The notes under the pieces: model-generated
The model's input: only the letters and a program-made list of their open reading frames with translations
Told to the model about the DNA's origin: nothing
Database searches by the model: none
Assembly: GCA_016927905.1 (NCBI GenBank)
Contig: JAFGLW010000010.1
Coordinates: 1-64,000, forward strand
Length of the DNA: 64,000 nucleotides
DNA from: a candidate division CSSED10-310 bacterium
Lineage (GTDB): Bacteria > CSSED10-310 > JAFGJC01
Direction: 5' to 3'
Translations under genes and position numbers: made by a program
Part shown: in pieces, positions 37,109 to 46,338 of the stretch
Numbering within the stretch: the stretch's first letter is position 1
How the letters are laid out: every line of letters begins with the position of its first letter

Positions 37109-38214
37109 CGGGCAGGATTCACTTGGAATCAACCCGTCCGCGCACCTCCATCATCGTCCTGTCCTATAACGGGATGAAGCATCTGCCCGAATGCCTGGAA
37201 TCCATATATGACCAGACTGATACCGATTTCGAACTGATTGTCGTAGATAACGCCTCCCGGGACGGTTCCCCGCAGTGGGTGACGAACCACTATCCGACGG
37301 CCCGGCTGATCAAATTGTGCCGGAACCAGGGTTTCTGCCGGGGAATGAACCGGGGCGTGGCGGAAGCTGTAGGAGAATATCTCTTTCTTCTCAACCAGGA
37401 TATCGTCCTCGATACGGAATGCCTGGGAAATCTTGCCGGTGAAATGGAAAGTCGGTCAAAGACGTGGATCGGGGCGTTTCCGAAGGTGGTTTTTTACGAT
37501 GCCCCGGAATTCATCAATGCCTTCGGTGTCAGGTGGTACGAGACCTGTCACTGGCGCGACACCCGGGTCGGGCTGGCTGATTTCGGTCAGTATAAAACCC
37601 CCGAACAGGTTTTCGGATCCATATTCCCGGCCGTTCTTCTTCGGCGGGACCGGTTCAACGAGATCGGCAGATTCGATCCGCTGTTCTGGTCGTACAATGA
37701 AGATTTCGATCTGTGTTACCGGGCAGCCCTTTTCGGATATAAATTCGTCGCGGTGCCGGCGTCGGTCATCCGCCATAAATACAGGGCATCATCCCGGGAC
37801 TTATCGGATCCCCTGTGGTCCAGATATTGGTTTGTCCGGAATTATTTCCTGGTTTTTCTGAAAAATTACCAGTTGAAAAATCTTTTGAAATATAGACGGA
37901 TCATCTTCATGAGATATATGGGATTTTCGATGAAAGAAGCCTGGAAAACAGGGCGTTTCAAAGAGGTTCTGGTGTACGGTAAAATCATTGTTTCATTGGT
38001 TTTCCGGGTTCCCTGGATTTTGAAACGCCGCTTCTTCATCCAGCTCCATCGTAAAATATCCGATCGGGAAATATGGAGTTACGGAACGGTTGAAGAGCAT
38101 AATATTTATCATTACAACGGGTGTATCGTTCTGTCGCTCAAATCGTTCAGAGCGGCTGTGATCGGCGAAAAGTATCCCTACACAATTGGAGATGTGACCT
38201 ATTCTTCGATATAA
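37105..38214 (+). CDS. Family 2 glycosyltransferase (rhamnosyltransferase-like)
   Basis: The GT-A fold protein has the nucleotide-sugar region SIIVLSYNG...VVDNASRDGS and a DxD-equivalent NQDIVLD, followed by a long basic C-terminal tail. It resembles WbbL/WsaF-like enzymes that add sugars to surface polysaccharide. The frame opens at TTG 37105, overlapping the glutamine synthetase stop; TTG 37123 behind GGGCAGG is an alternative start. It belongs to a four-gene surface-glycan group. Donor and acceptor are unknown. Confidence 0.85.
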   Translation: MTGRIHLESTRPRTSIIVLSYNGMKHLPECLESIYDQTDTDFELIVVDNASRDGSPQWVTNHYPTARLIKLCRNQGFCRGMNRGVAEAVGEYLFLLNQDIVLDTECLGNLAGEMESRSKTWIGAFPKVVFYDAPEFINAFGVRWYETCHWRDTRVGLADFGQYKTPEQVFGSIFPAVLLRRDRFNEIGRFDPLFWSYNEDFDLCYRAALFGYKFVAVPASVIRHKYRASSRDLSDPLWSRYWFVRNYFLVFLKNYQLKNLLKYRRIIFMRYMGFSMKEAWKTGRFKEVLVYGKIIVSLVFRVPWILKRRFFIQLHRKISDREIWSYGTVEEHNIYHYNGCIVLSLKSFRAAVIGEKYPYTIGDVTYSSI

Positions 38215-38316
38215 TAATATCCCGTTACGGCCGGCCTGCAGTCAGCCCCGTACATGTTTCAGACTGCGATCCGGGTTCTCAAGTCCACTATCCTGTTGCG
38301 CTCGTGGAGGTCGTTC

Positions 38317-40014
38317 ATGAATCATGTGGTCATACTGACCGGGGATACGATCCGGAAAAAACTTGCAGGACCGGCCATCCGGTCGATGGAGATTGCCAGG
38401 GCCCTGTCGGCACAGCATAAGGTGACTCTGGCCTGTCCCCGGATCATCGACCACCCGGCTGATGCGGAACTGGGATTTGCGGAATACGGAGACGCCGTCA
38501 CCTATCATTTTCTTCAGACATTTGATGTTGCATTCGCCCCGTGTTCGCTTCTGCTGCCCGGAAAAATTCCCATTCCCATTGCTGTCGATCTTTATGATCC
38601 CTTCATTCTCTCGAATCTCCACCTGCTTATTGAACGTGAATCGATGAACGAAAAACGGTACGATCTCGAATTTGAAATATGCATTGCGAATCTTTTACAT
38701 GGTGATTTTTTCGTATGTGCCAGCGAACGCCAGAGAGATTTCTGGCTGGGTGTTTTGGCCGGGTTGAAGCGTGTCAACCAGTTCAGCTATTCCATCGATC
38801 CCAACCTGATTCCGCTGATCGACATCCTGCCTTTCGGGATCTCAAACACACCCCCGGAATCCGCGCCGGTTCCACCTTTTCCCGGCGCTTCCGATGCGGA
38901 TCGCTGGGTTGTCTGGGCCGGCGGAATATGGAACTGGTTCGACCCGCTGACCCTGATTCGGGCCATCGGCAGCGTTTCCAACCGGTCGCCCCGGATAAAG
39001 CTGTTTTTCATGGGTATTCGTCATCCGGATCCGGGGATTCCGGAAATGAAGCGTGCCCGGGAGACGATCGAGTTGGCTGAGCAGCTGGAACTCAGCGGCC
39101 GGAACATATTTTTCGGCGATTGGATCCCATACGAAAATCGGGGTCAATATCTTTCCGCCGCATGGGTCGGAGTCAGCACCCATCATCCCCATCTCGAAAC
39201 CAGATTCGCTTTCCGGACCCGGATCCTGGACTATATCTGGGCACGGATTCCCGTCATCTGCACCGAGGGGGATTCGATGGCGGACCTGATTGAGTCAGAA
39301 CGGCTCGGGCTGACTGTGCCGCCCGAAAATCCGGATGCGCTCGCCCATGCACTCGAACGGCTCGATTCGGATCAGGACTTTTATAGGGAATGCCGCCGGA
39401 ATCTGAATCGAATTGCTCCGGATTTCCACTGGGGAAAACTGGTGACCCCTCTGGCAACATTCTGTGCCAATCCCAGAATCGCCCCGGACAAGGAGCAGGC
39501 CGCGTCATGGGTGGGATTGGAAACGGAAATGTTATGTGCCGGAAACGAAAAGACCAGTATCCCCGTCGGTGAAATCACGCACAACCGGCAGCTTGAACAA
39601 TTGTTCGTGTGCCGCTGTGAAGGTCTGTCCAGGATCGATGTCAAATTTGCCACCTACGCCAGGCAGAATTCCGGCAGTATATTCGTCAGCCTGGATGATG
39701 CGGCTGAGGACATCAATCTGTTCCGGTTTCCATTAAACACCGCCGAAATCGAAGACAATGCCTGGCATTCATTCCGGTTCGGACCCATCCCGGAATCCCG
39801 GGGGAAAACCTTTCGTCTGCGGATTGATTCCAAGACGAGCCGGCCCGGCAATGCCGTTACGGTATGGGCGGATGATGCCGCCGGTTCCGGATATTATTTC
39901 GGAAACCGGAAATATACAGGAAGCATAGCCTTCAGGATTTACTGCCGCGATATCCCCACGGACAGCCAGCTGAGTGACCTTTTCAGAAGGATGTTTAAAA
40001 GGCGGTTTTTGTAA
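38317..40014 (+). CDS. Glycosyltransferase (GT-B fold) with C-terminal beta-sandwich
   Basis: ATG 38317 follows GTGGAGG; the frame extends to 38254 without such a site. The 565-residue protein begins with a Rossmann-like half (VVILTGDTIRKKLAGPAIRS), has a GT4/GT1-type second half (WVVWAGGIWNWFDP, YIWARIPVICTEGDS) and ends with about 125 residues of beta-rich sequence that look like a carbohydrate-binding jelly roll (FRFGPIPESRGKTFRLRID). It is probably cytosolic and builds surface glycan. The acceptor is unknown. Confidence 0.82.
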   Translation: MNHVVILTGDTIRKKLAGPAIRSMEIARALSAQHKVTLACPRIIDHPADAELGFAEYGDAVTYHFLQTFDVAFAPCSLLLPGKIPIPIAVDLYDPFILSNLHLLIERESMNEKRYDLEFEICIANLLHGDFFVCASERQRDFWLGVLAGLKRVNQFSYSIDPNLIPLIDILPFGISNTPPESAPVPPFPGASDADRWVVWAGGIWNWFDPLTLIRAIGSVSNRSPRIKLFFMGIRHPDPGIPEMKRARETIELAEQLELSGRNIFFGDWIPYENRGQYLSAAWVGVSTHHPHLETRFAFRTRILDYIWARIPVICTEGDSMADLIESERLGLTVPPENPDALAHALERLDSDQDFYRECRRNLNRIAPDFHWGKLVTPLATFCANPRIAPDKEQAASWVGLETEMLCAGNEKTSIPVGEITHNRQLEQLFVCRCEGLSRIDVKFATYARQNSGSIFVSLDDAAEDINLFRFPLNTAEIEDNAWHSFRFGPIPESRGKTFRLRIDSKTSRPGNAVTVWADDAAGSGYYFGNRKYTGSIAFRIYCRDIPTDSQLSDLFRRMFKRRFL

Positions 40015-40015
40015 C

Positions 40016-41026
40016 ATGCACCGGACTTTCAATCGCAATCTGCTGCCGCCCGAAACCCTTCAGGCCATGCATGAGAATGTGCCCGATTTGAGCATCTGCC
40101 TGGTAAACTGGAACACGCGCGACCTGCTGCGGGATTGTATTCATTCCATATACAACAACAGCGGATCGCTTTCGGTGGAGATATTCGTGATTGACAATGC
40201 CTCACGCGACGGTTCAGCCGAAATGATCATGAAGGAATTTGACCGGATCGTCCTGATCGTCAATCCGGAAAACAGAGGGTTTGCCTGTGCCAACAATCAG
40301 GGAATCGCGCTGTCGTCAGGCAGGAATATTCTCCTGATCAATCCCGATACCCTGGTTCTCCCGGGTGCACTCGAACAAATGACCCGTTTTCTGGATCAGA
40401 CACCCAACGCCGGAGCTGTCGCTGCAAAGCTGTTTAACCAGGACCGGAGTCTGCAATATTCCCTGAGACGGTTTCCCACTTACCTGACTCCATTCACCGA
40501 AAATCCGGATCTGAATCAGGTGCCTTTCATGCGCAAACACACGCGACGGTCCCAGATGGCGGAATGGGACCACAACGAAATTCGTTCCGTGGATCAACCA
40601 GCTGGAGCGGCACTGATGATTAAACGGGTCGTGATCGAAACCCTGGGTACACTGGATAAATCCTATCACATGTTTTTTGAAGATGTGGATGTCTGTTACA
40701 GAATAAAACGGAACGGCTGGCTGACATACTATCTGCCGGAAGCAGGTATTGTCCATTATGGAGGCCGGAGTGTCCGGCAGCGGCATAATGTGGGTGAGGA
40801 ATTTTACAGGAGTCTGATCATCTATTTCCGGTCCCACCACGGCAGATGGGGTGAAAATCAGATCCGGGCATCCATGATTGCAGGTTCACTTATATATCTC
40901 GCCTATGCGTTTTTCCGGTATGCATTCGTTCCGCGGAAAGCGTTTTCGCTGGCCAAGACAGCATTGATGGTTCTGGGCTGCGGATTGCGATTCCGGGCGG
41001 ATGTTCGGGAGCCGGCAGCCATTTGA
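40016..41026 (+). CDS. Family 2 glycosyltransferase
   Basis: The 336-residue protein has SICLVNWNTRDLL, VIDNASRDGS and the DxD-equivalent INPDTLV, and a C-terminal amphipathic or membrane-anchoring helix. It is similar in plan to the GT2 at 37105 but distinct in sequence. ATG 40016 starts two bases after the previous stop; ATG 40067 is a possible alternative. It is part of the same surface-glycan operon. Confidence 0.86.
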   Translation: MHRTFNRNLLPPETLQAMHENVPDLSICLVNWNTRDLLRDCIHSIYNNSGSLSVEIFVIDNASRDGSAEMIMKEFDRIVLIVNPENRGFACANNQGIALSSGRNILLINPDTLVLPGALEQMTRFLDQTPNAGAVAAKLFNQDRSLQYSLRRFPTYLTPFTENPDLNQVPFMRKHTRRSQMAEWDHNEIRSVDQPAGAALMIKRVVIETLGTLDKSYHMFFEDVDVCYRIKRNGWLTYYLPEAGIVHYGGRSVRQRHNVGEEFYRSLIIYFRSHHGRWGENQIRASMIAGSLIYLAYAFFRYAFVPRKAFSLAKTALMVLGCGLRFRADVREPAAI

Positions 41027-41048
41027 CGGCGGGTGAACGGTCAGGGGA

Positions 41049-41990
41049 ATGATAGTCAAGGAAAGCCCGGTTCGCGATCTGGCGCGGTTGGTCGTGTGGT
41101 ACCCCATTCGATGGTCCATACGCTTGCTGCCGGTCCAAACCGCGTTTCGGCTGTTTTCAATGCTGGGGGATCTCCATCTGTGGTTTAGCCGGTCCCGGCT
41201 GGATCAGCTGGAAGAAAACTTCAGGCGCGGTCTGCCATCCATCCGGCCGGAAGCGATGGCCGGGATACTGCGAACTTATCTACGCAATCATTATCTCGAC
41301 CGGCTGCATATATTCACCTATCCCAGACTGCGCCGGAAAACGGAACTCGACGGAGTGTTGGTTCTTGCGGGAAGCGAACATCTTGACCGGATACTTGCGC
41401 TTGGAAAGGGGGCGATCATAGCCCTGGGACATTTCGGACCGATTCAGCTGCCGTTGTTCGCCATGGGAATGAACCGATACCGGATCACCCAGCTGGGATT
41501 ACCGACCGCTGAGGGTCTCAGTTGGATCGGCAGGCATGTGGCATTCCGGTTGCGAGTGAAGTATGAGGGTATGATTCCGGCCAGGATACTGCCGGCAGAC
41601 CGGTTTCTCAGGCCGCTGTTTCATACCCTGAGAAACAACGGAGTGGTTTTTATGACAATCGATCCAGCCGGCGGGGGACAATGGATCGGGCGCATGATCC
41701 GCATGCCGTTTTTAAACCGGATGGTACCGTTTCCGCTCGGGCCGGCCCAGCTTTCCCTCAAAACATGCGCACCCATTCTTCCCCTGTCCATACAACGCCT
41801 GGCGGACACCCGGTACCGATGCGAAATTCATCCGCCGCTGAAAATCCAGTCCCTTCATCCGTCTCCGATCGAACTGACCTCACACCTCGTCCGATGGTAT
41901 GAAGACCGGGTTCTGCTGGATCCCGGATTGTGGCATTTCTGGGATGAATTTCAACCGGGTGGATTGCTGGAGAGCGATCAGCCGGATTAA
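41049..41990 (+). CDS. LpxL/HtrB-like lysophospholipid acyltransferase
   Basis: The 313-residue protein has an N-terminal membrane segment and the layout of the lipid A late acyltransferase family. The catalytic His is His128 in GHFGPIQLPL. The family motif HX4(D/E) reads His128-X4-Gln133, so the acidic partner of the catalytic dyad is missing. It may be a divergent enzyme acting on another surface lipid, or inactive. It sits 22 bases after the GT2 gene, which fits modification of a lipid-linked glycan. Confidence 0.75.
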   Translation: MIVKESPVRDLARLVVWYPIRWSIRLLPVQTAFRLFSMLGDLHLWFSRSRLDQLEENFRRGLPSIRPEAMAGILRTYLRNHYLDRLHIFTYPRLRRKTELDGVLVLAGSEHLDRILALGKGAIIALGHFGPIQLPLFAMGMNRYRITQLGLPTAEGLSWIGRHVAFRLRVKYEGMIPARILPADRFLRPLFHTLRNNGVVFMTIDPAGGGQWIGRMIRMPFLNRMVPFPLGPAQLSLKTCAPILPLSIQRLADTRYRCEIHPPLKIQSLHPSPIELTSHLVRWYEDRVLLDPGLWHFWDEFQPGGLLESDQPD

Positions 41991-43231
41991 GACACGTTCC
42001 GGATGGCTTCGATACGTTCCTTCAATCCCGGATGGGAAAAATAATACGCAGCATACCAGGGATGCACGATTGGATTCGACAGGTTGTTTTCGTGCAACGC
42101 CTGCAAAGAACGGATCAGGGGTGCCGAATCACCCGTCTCTCTAACGGAAAACCGGTCCGCGGCAAATTCATGCCGTCTGAGCAGGGATGTCACCAGAAAC
42201 TGAAACGGATAAGTCGTTTCGGAAAATATCATGCTGAAAATCAACAGCGCAGCATAGTGTGAGGGTTCGGGGAACCCGAAACTCGGATACAGAACCGGAA
42301 TGTGCTTCAAATATGCCATGAATGCCAGAAAGACCAGCAGACCGCTTTGCGATAATATCATGATCCGGCGCACGTGCCCCAGTTTGAAATGACCCATTTC
42401 ATGTCCCAGAACAGCCAGAATCTGATCCGGTTGCATTTTGTGTAGCAGCGTATCGTAAAAAACGATCCGCTTGAATCTGCCCAGTCCCGTGAAATAGGCA
42501 TTGGTGTGGGTCGAACGTTTTGAACCGTTCATGGTGTAAATTCCACGGATGTCGAATCCGACTTTTCTGGATAACCGGTCGATGGAATCGGCAAGCTCTC
42601 CCTGAAGCGGTGTGAAGGTATTGAACAGGGGAGCGATCCATACCGGGTAAATCCAATGCACGAAAAACTGGAACAACGTGATCCCGGCAAATGCCCAGAT
42701 CCACCACCAGAAACCGGCATGCTCCATCAGAAGAAGCATACCGGTCAGCAACGGCAGTCCAAGCAGTATCGAGACCAGAACCGTTTTCAGAAGATCGGTG
42801 AAAAACAGACCGGGAGTTTTGCGGTTGAAACCGTACCTGGATTCAAGCTTGAAATCCTCGTAAAGCGAGAAGGGGAGATCCAGGAGCAGGTGGATCGTCC
42901 CCACAGCACTCAGAAACAATATCCCGCTCCACAGACCGCTCAGATCCAGAGAGCGGATCCACGCGTCAAGACATGCGAACCCGACCAGGATGAATACCCA
43001 GTGCACGATGGTGCCGAAAAACCGTCGAATCAGATTGAAATCAGCCGTGTCTTCATCGTATGCAATGCATTTCTGGAACCGGTCGGAATCCATGTGTTCC
43101 GCCAGAACATCCGGCACTTCGTGCGAATGTTGCCGGATCCAGCGGATATTGAGACGGTTCAGCAGTGTCTCCCAGGCCTGGCGTATTCCATACAACACAG
43201 CATAAATTGCAGTAATCAAAGTAAATTCCAT
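41987..43231 (-). CDS. M48-family zinc metalloprotease, Ste24/CAAX protease-like
   Basis: The 414-residue membrane protease has several N-terminal hydrophobic segments (CAAX_prenyl_1-type) and the zinc motif HEMGH in VLGHEMGHFKLGH, with a downstream acidic ligand region (RRHEFAADRFS). In eukaryotes Ste24 processes prenylated proteins; bacterial relatives act in membrane-protein quality control. Its 3' end overlaps the convergent acyltransferase gene by four bases. Confidence 0.9.
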   Translation of the reverse strand: MEFTLITAIYAVLYGIRQAWETLLNRLNIRWIRQHSHEVPDVLAEHMDSDRFQKCIAYDEDTADFNLIRRFFGTIVHWVFILVGFACLDAWIRSLDLSGLWSGILFLSAVGTIHLLLDLPFSLYEDFKLESRYGFNRKTPGLFFTDLLKTVLVSILLGLPLLTGMLLLMEHAGFWWWIWAFAGITLFQFFVHWIYPVWIAPLFNTFTPLQGELADSIDRLSRKVGFDIRGIYTMNGSKRSTHTNAYFTGLGRFKRIVFYDTLLHKMQPDQILAVLGHEMGHFKLGHVRRIMILSQSGLLVFLAFMAYLKHIPVLYPSFGFPEPSHYAALLIFSMIFSETTYPFQFLVTSLLRRHEFAADRFSVRETGDSAPLIRSLQALHENNLSNPIVHPWYAAYYFSHPGLKERIEAIRNVS

Positions 43232-43245
43232 CGGATATCCCGGAT

Positions 43246-46200
43246 TTAATCCTCTATCAGGTCTACCGAAGCGGTCTGGTGTTTCTGAAGGCCCGGAACA
43301 AGTGAAACGACCAGTCTTTTCAACGATTCCTGCAGGTCGTCCATGAATGTATAGATCAGCGGGATGATCAGGAGTGTAAGCAGGGTTGAAACCAGGAGAC
43401 CGCCCATGACTGTGATGGCCAGTCCGGAATAGAAGTGACCGGAGGCCGACGCACCGGAAAAAGCCATCGGCGCCAGACCCAGAACCGTGGTTGCGGCCGT
43501 CATGACAATAGGCCGGAATCGGTCCTGGCCGCCCTGACGGATCGCTTCGTTCATTTGTAAACCGCCGGTCCGGAGCTGATTGATGTGGTCGACCAGAACA
43601 ATCGCGTTGTTGACCACGATCCCGATCAGCAGCACCAGACCGATGCTGGATCGGATGTCCTGGGTCGTTCCGGTGAAAAACAGCGTCCAGTAGACACCGA
43701 TCATGGCAAACGGCAGACTAAAGATGATGGTGAATGGGTGAAGCAGCGATTCGAACAGCGCTCCCAGCAGAAGAATGACCAGGATCAAGGCCAGCATGAA
43801 AGCCTGATTGAATTCCTTCATACCCAGATCGAACTGGCGGAATGATCTTCCGTAACTCCATGTATATCCGGATGGAAGTTTGAATGCATTCAGCCCCCGC
43901 TCAATCCTCGACCGGATGTCGGCAACATCATCGGTGTCGAACTCGATCTGGATCACATGATGGATTTTTCCGTCAAGCCGGGTCACTTCTCCTCGTCCCG
44001 GCTCAACGCTGAAATCGGCCAGCGTCCTCAGGGCATATCCCTGAGCATTATCGTTGTATATAATCAGATTTTTCAGATCCTGGAAACTTTTCCGGTCCGA
44101 TTCACCCAGTTGAAGAATGACATCGATTTCCTGATCATTTTGCTTGAATCTGGGGAGCTGCTGGCCCATGAGTCCCGTTGCCACGGTTCGGGCTATCTGG
44201 ACCGGGGAAATACCGACTCGACGAGCGGTTTCACGTTGAATTACGAGATGAATCTCATCCATCGGATTAGCCTCCCGGGTTCTGACTTCAACAACGCCGG
44301 GAATGGCTTCGATGTATGGGCGTACATCTTCCGCAAGCTGCGCCAGAACGCTGCTGGAGTTACCCTGGAGCGTTATATCGACTTCGCGCCCGCTGCTGCC
44401 CTGATCCCCCTGCCATCCGAACCACCATCGTACTCCGGGTATCTGCGGGAACAACTCCCGCACCCGCTCCTTGATCTCCGAATCGGTCAGCAAGCCCTTT
44501 CCATCGGACCTTAAAAACAACCGGAGATGCCCGTCGTTTTCACCGATCCGGGTGCCGACATTCATGACATCCAGTTCTTCGCGGTGATCCAGAATAATCG
44601 ATTCCAGATCGGTCATGATTTTTTCGGACTCTTCCAGGATATAATTCCGGGGCATTAAAATCCGGATGAACAGCTGGCGTTCGCCGCCCCCTTCCTCCAT
44701 ACTCTTTTCAACACGTGAATATGGGTAACTGACCGAAACCAGTAAAACGGTGACAATTAAAAATGCGTGAATCCGGTGATTGAGAACCCACTCAAGAATT
44801 TTCAGATACCTTCCCGTCAGCCAGGGTATTATCCGGCTGGAAAGACTGTGATCTCTTCTCACGATCCGCGTCATGGCCAGAGGCACGATAGACAGCGCGA
44901 TAAGCAGAGAAGCCAGCAGGGAAAACGTGATCGGCATGCCGATCTGTTTCATCCAGATACCGATTTCACCTCTCCCGAACACCATGGGCAAAAAAACGAT
45001 AATGGTGGTCAGCGTCGATGCCGTGATGGCCGTTCCAACCCGCCCGGCACCCTGAATACTGGCTTCCTCCGGGGTCATCCCGTTGCCCCGCAGCCTGAAG
45101 ATGTTTTCCGATACCACGATGGAATTGTCCACCAGCATTCCGATCGCCAGCATCAGGCCCATCATCGTTGCGACATTCAGTGAGAAATTCAGAAAATAAA
45201 GGCATATCATGGCCGCCAGGATGGATACCGGAACGGCCATGACAATGATCAGCATGGCGTTGAAATGACGGATGAAGAAAAACAGGACGACGCAGGCGAA
45301 CAATGCACCCCATAATCCGGCGCTGCGAAGACTCCGCAGTGATTCCACAATCCACTCGGCCTGATTGAAGAAATGGATGAATGTCAGTCCCTGGAGGTCC
45401 GGGTCCTTCATCAGATCCTCCAGGGTTTCGTTGATCCGTTCCGCAACTTCCACCGTATTGGCCAGGGCATTTTTCTGAATGGATATGGTTGCGCCTTCCC
45501 TGGCATTTATCCGGAACACCCGGCGTTGATCGGGAATGCGCGAGTCGATGTCAGCTATATCTTCAAGTTTGAGTGAACCGTTCTGTACCGGCAGATTCCG
45601 GTACTCCTCGATGCTGTCCAGACGGTACCGGGTCCTTAGAATATACCGGCCGGAAGAATCCTGCAGCGTTCCGATGGAAGGATTGCGGTTGGTCGTCAGC
45701 AGATCCCCATAAACTCTCGAAATATCAATATTGTGCGCTCGAACCCGGTTCAAATCCAGATCAATAAACAGTTTCTCGGACTCGAACCCGTGAGTTTCCA
45801 CCAGCGCCACTCCCGGAACCCGCTCCAGAGTCGGTTTGATGCGGTTTTCCAGCAGAACATGTGTTGATTCCGAATCGTTGTTCACGGACAGGCCGCACCA
45901 CATGATCGGCCAGTCGGAACTCTTATTATGGTGCAGACTGATCCGGTCGGTGTTTCGGGGGAATTTCCGTTTTGCCCGTTCGCAGGCGTCCCGCACATCG
46001 ACTGTTGCGACGTCCATGTCCGTGTTGGTTTCAAACTGCAGATTCGCGGAACAACCCTGTGTGGAGGATTGGATTTCCATTCGGGTCAACCACCGGACCT
46101 GTTTCAACTCATCTTCCAGAACCTCACCGATCAGGTGATCGGTTTCCTCCGGGGTGGAATTGGGATAGCTGACCCAGCACCACAACCAGGGATTGGTCGT

Positions 46201-46338
46201 TTCCGGAGCGAATTCAAGAGGGATTTGATACGTAGAAATAATGCCCACAACCACGATGCTGACGAAAAGCATGAACACGGTTACAGGGCGCTTGTGCGCC
46301 CATGCGGGAAGGGGATGATGAAATCGCAGATCGCTCAT
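43246..46338 (-). CDS. RND efflux permease (second of a tandem pair)
   Basis: The 1,030-residue protein has the standard RND plan: a first helix, a large periplasmic loop, helices 2-6, a second loop and helices 8-12. Conserved stretches include GMLVDNSIVVSENIF in the TM4 region and GIVVNNAIVLVDHINQLR in TM10. ATG 46338 is chosen because it overlaps the preceding gene's stop (ATGA) and a cytoplasmic start plus TM1 follows; a longer open frame upstream is antisense-like sequence. With the partner permease, adaptor and TolC genes it forms one efflux operon. Confidence 0.92.
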   Translation of the reverse strand: MSDLRFHHPLPAWAHKRPVTVFMLFVSIVVVGIISTYQIPLEFAPETTNPWLWCWVSYPNSTPEETDHLIGEVLEDELKQVRWLTRMEIQSSTQGCSANLQFETNTDMDVATVDVRDACERAKRKFPRNTDRISLHHNKSSDWPIMWCGLSVNNDSESTHVLLENRIKPTLERVPGVALVETHGFESEKLFIDLDLNRVRAHNIDISRVYGDLLTTNRNPSIGTLQDSSGRYILRTRYRLDSIEEYRNLPVQNGSLKLEDIADIDSRIPDQRRVFRINAREGATISIQKNALANTVEVAERINETLEDLMKDPDLQGLTFIHFFNQAEWIVESLRSLRSAGLWGALFACVVLFFFIRHFNAMLIIVMAVPVSILAAMICLYFLNFSLNVATMMGLMLAIGMLVDNSIVVSENIFRLRGNGMTPEEASIQGAGRVGTAITASTLTTIIVFLPMVFGRGEIGIWMKQIGMPITFSLLASLLIALSIVPLAMTRIVRRDHSLSSRIIPWLTGRYLKILEWVLNHRIHAFLIVTVLLVSVSYPYSRVEKSMEEGGGERQLFIRILMPRNYILEESEKIMTDLESIILDHREELDVMNVGTRIGENDGHLRLFLRSDGKGLLTDSEIKERVRELFPQIPGVRWWFGWQGDQGSSGREVDITLQGNSSSVLAQLAEDVRPYIEAIPGVVEVRTREANPMDEIHLVIQRETARRVGISPVQIARTVATGLMGQQLPRFKQNDQEIDVILQLGESDRKSFQDLKNLIIYNDNAQGYALRTLADFSVEPGRGEVTRLDGKIHHVIQIEFDTDDVADIRSRIERGLNAFKLPSGYTWSYGRSFRQFDLGMKEFNQAFMLALILVILLLGALFESLLHPFTIIFSLPFAMIGVYWTLFFTGTTQDIRSSIGLVLLIGIVVNNAIVLVDHINQLRTGGLQMNEAIRQGGQDRFRPIVMTAATTVLGLAPMAFSGASASGHFYSGLAITVMGGLLVSTLLTLLIIPLIYTFMDDLQESLKRLVVSLVPGLQKHQTASVDLIED

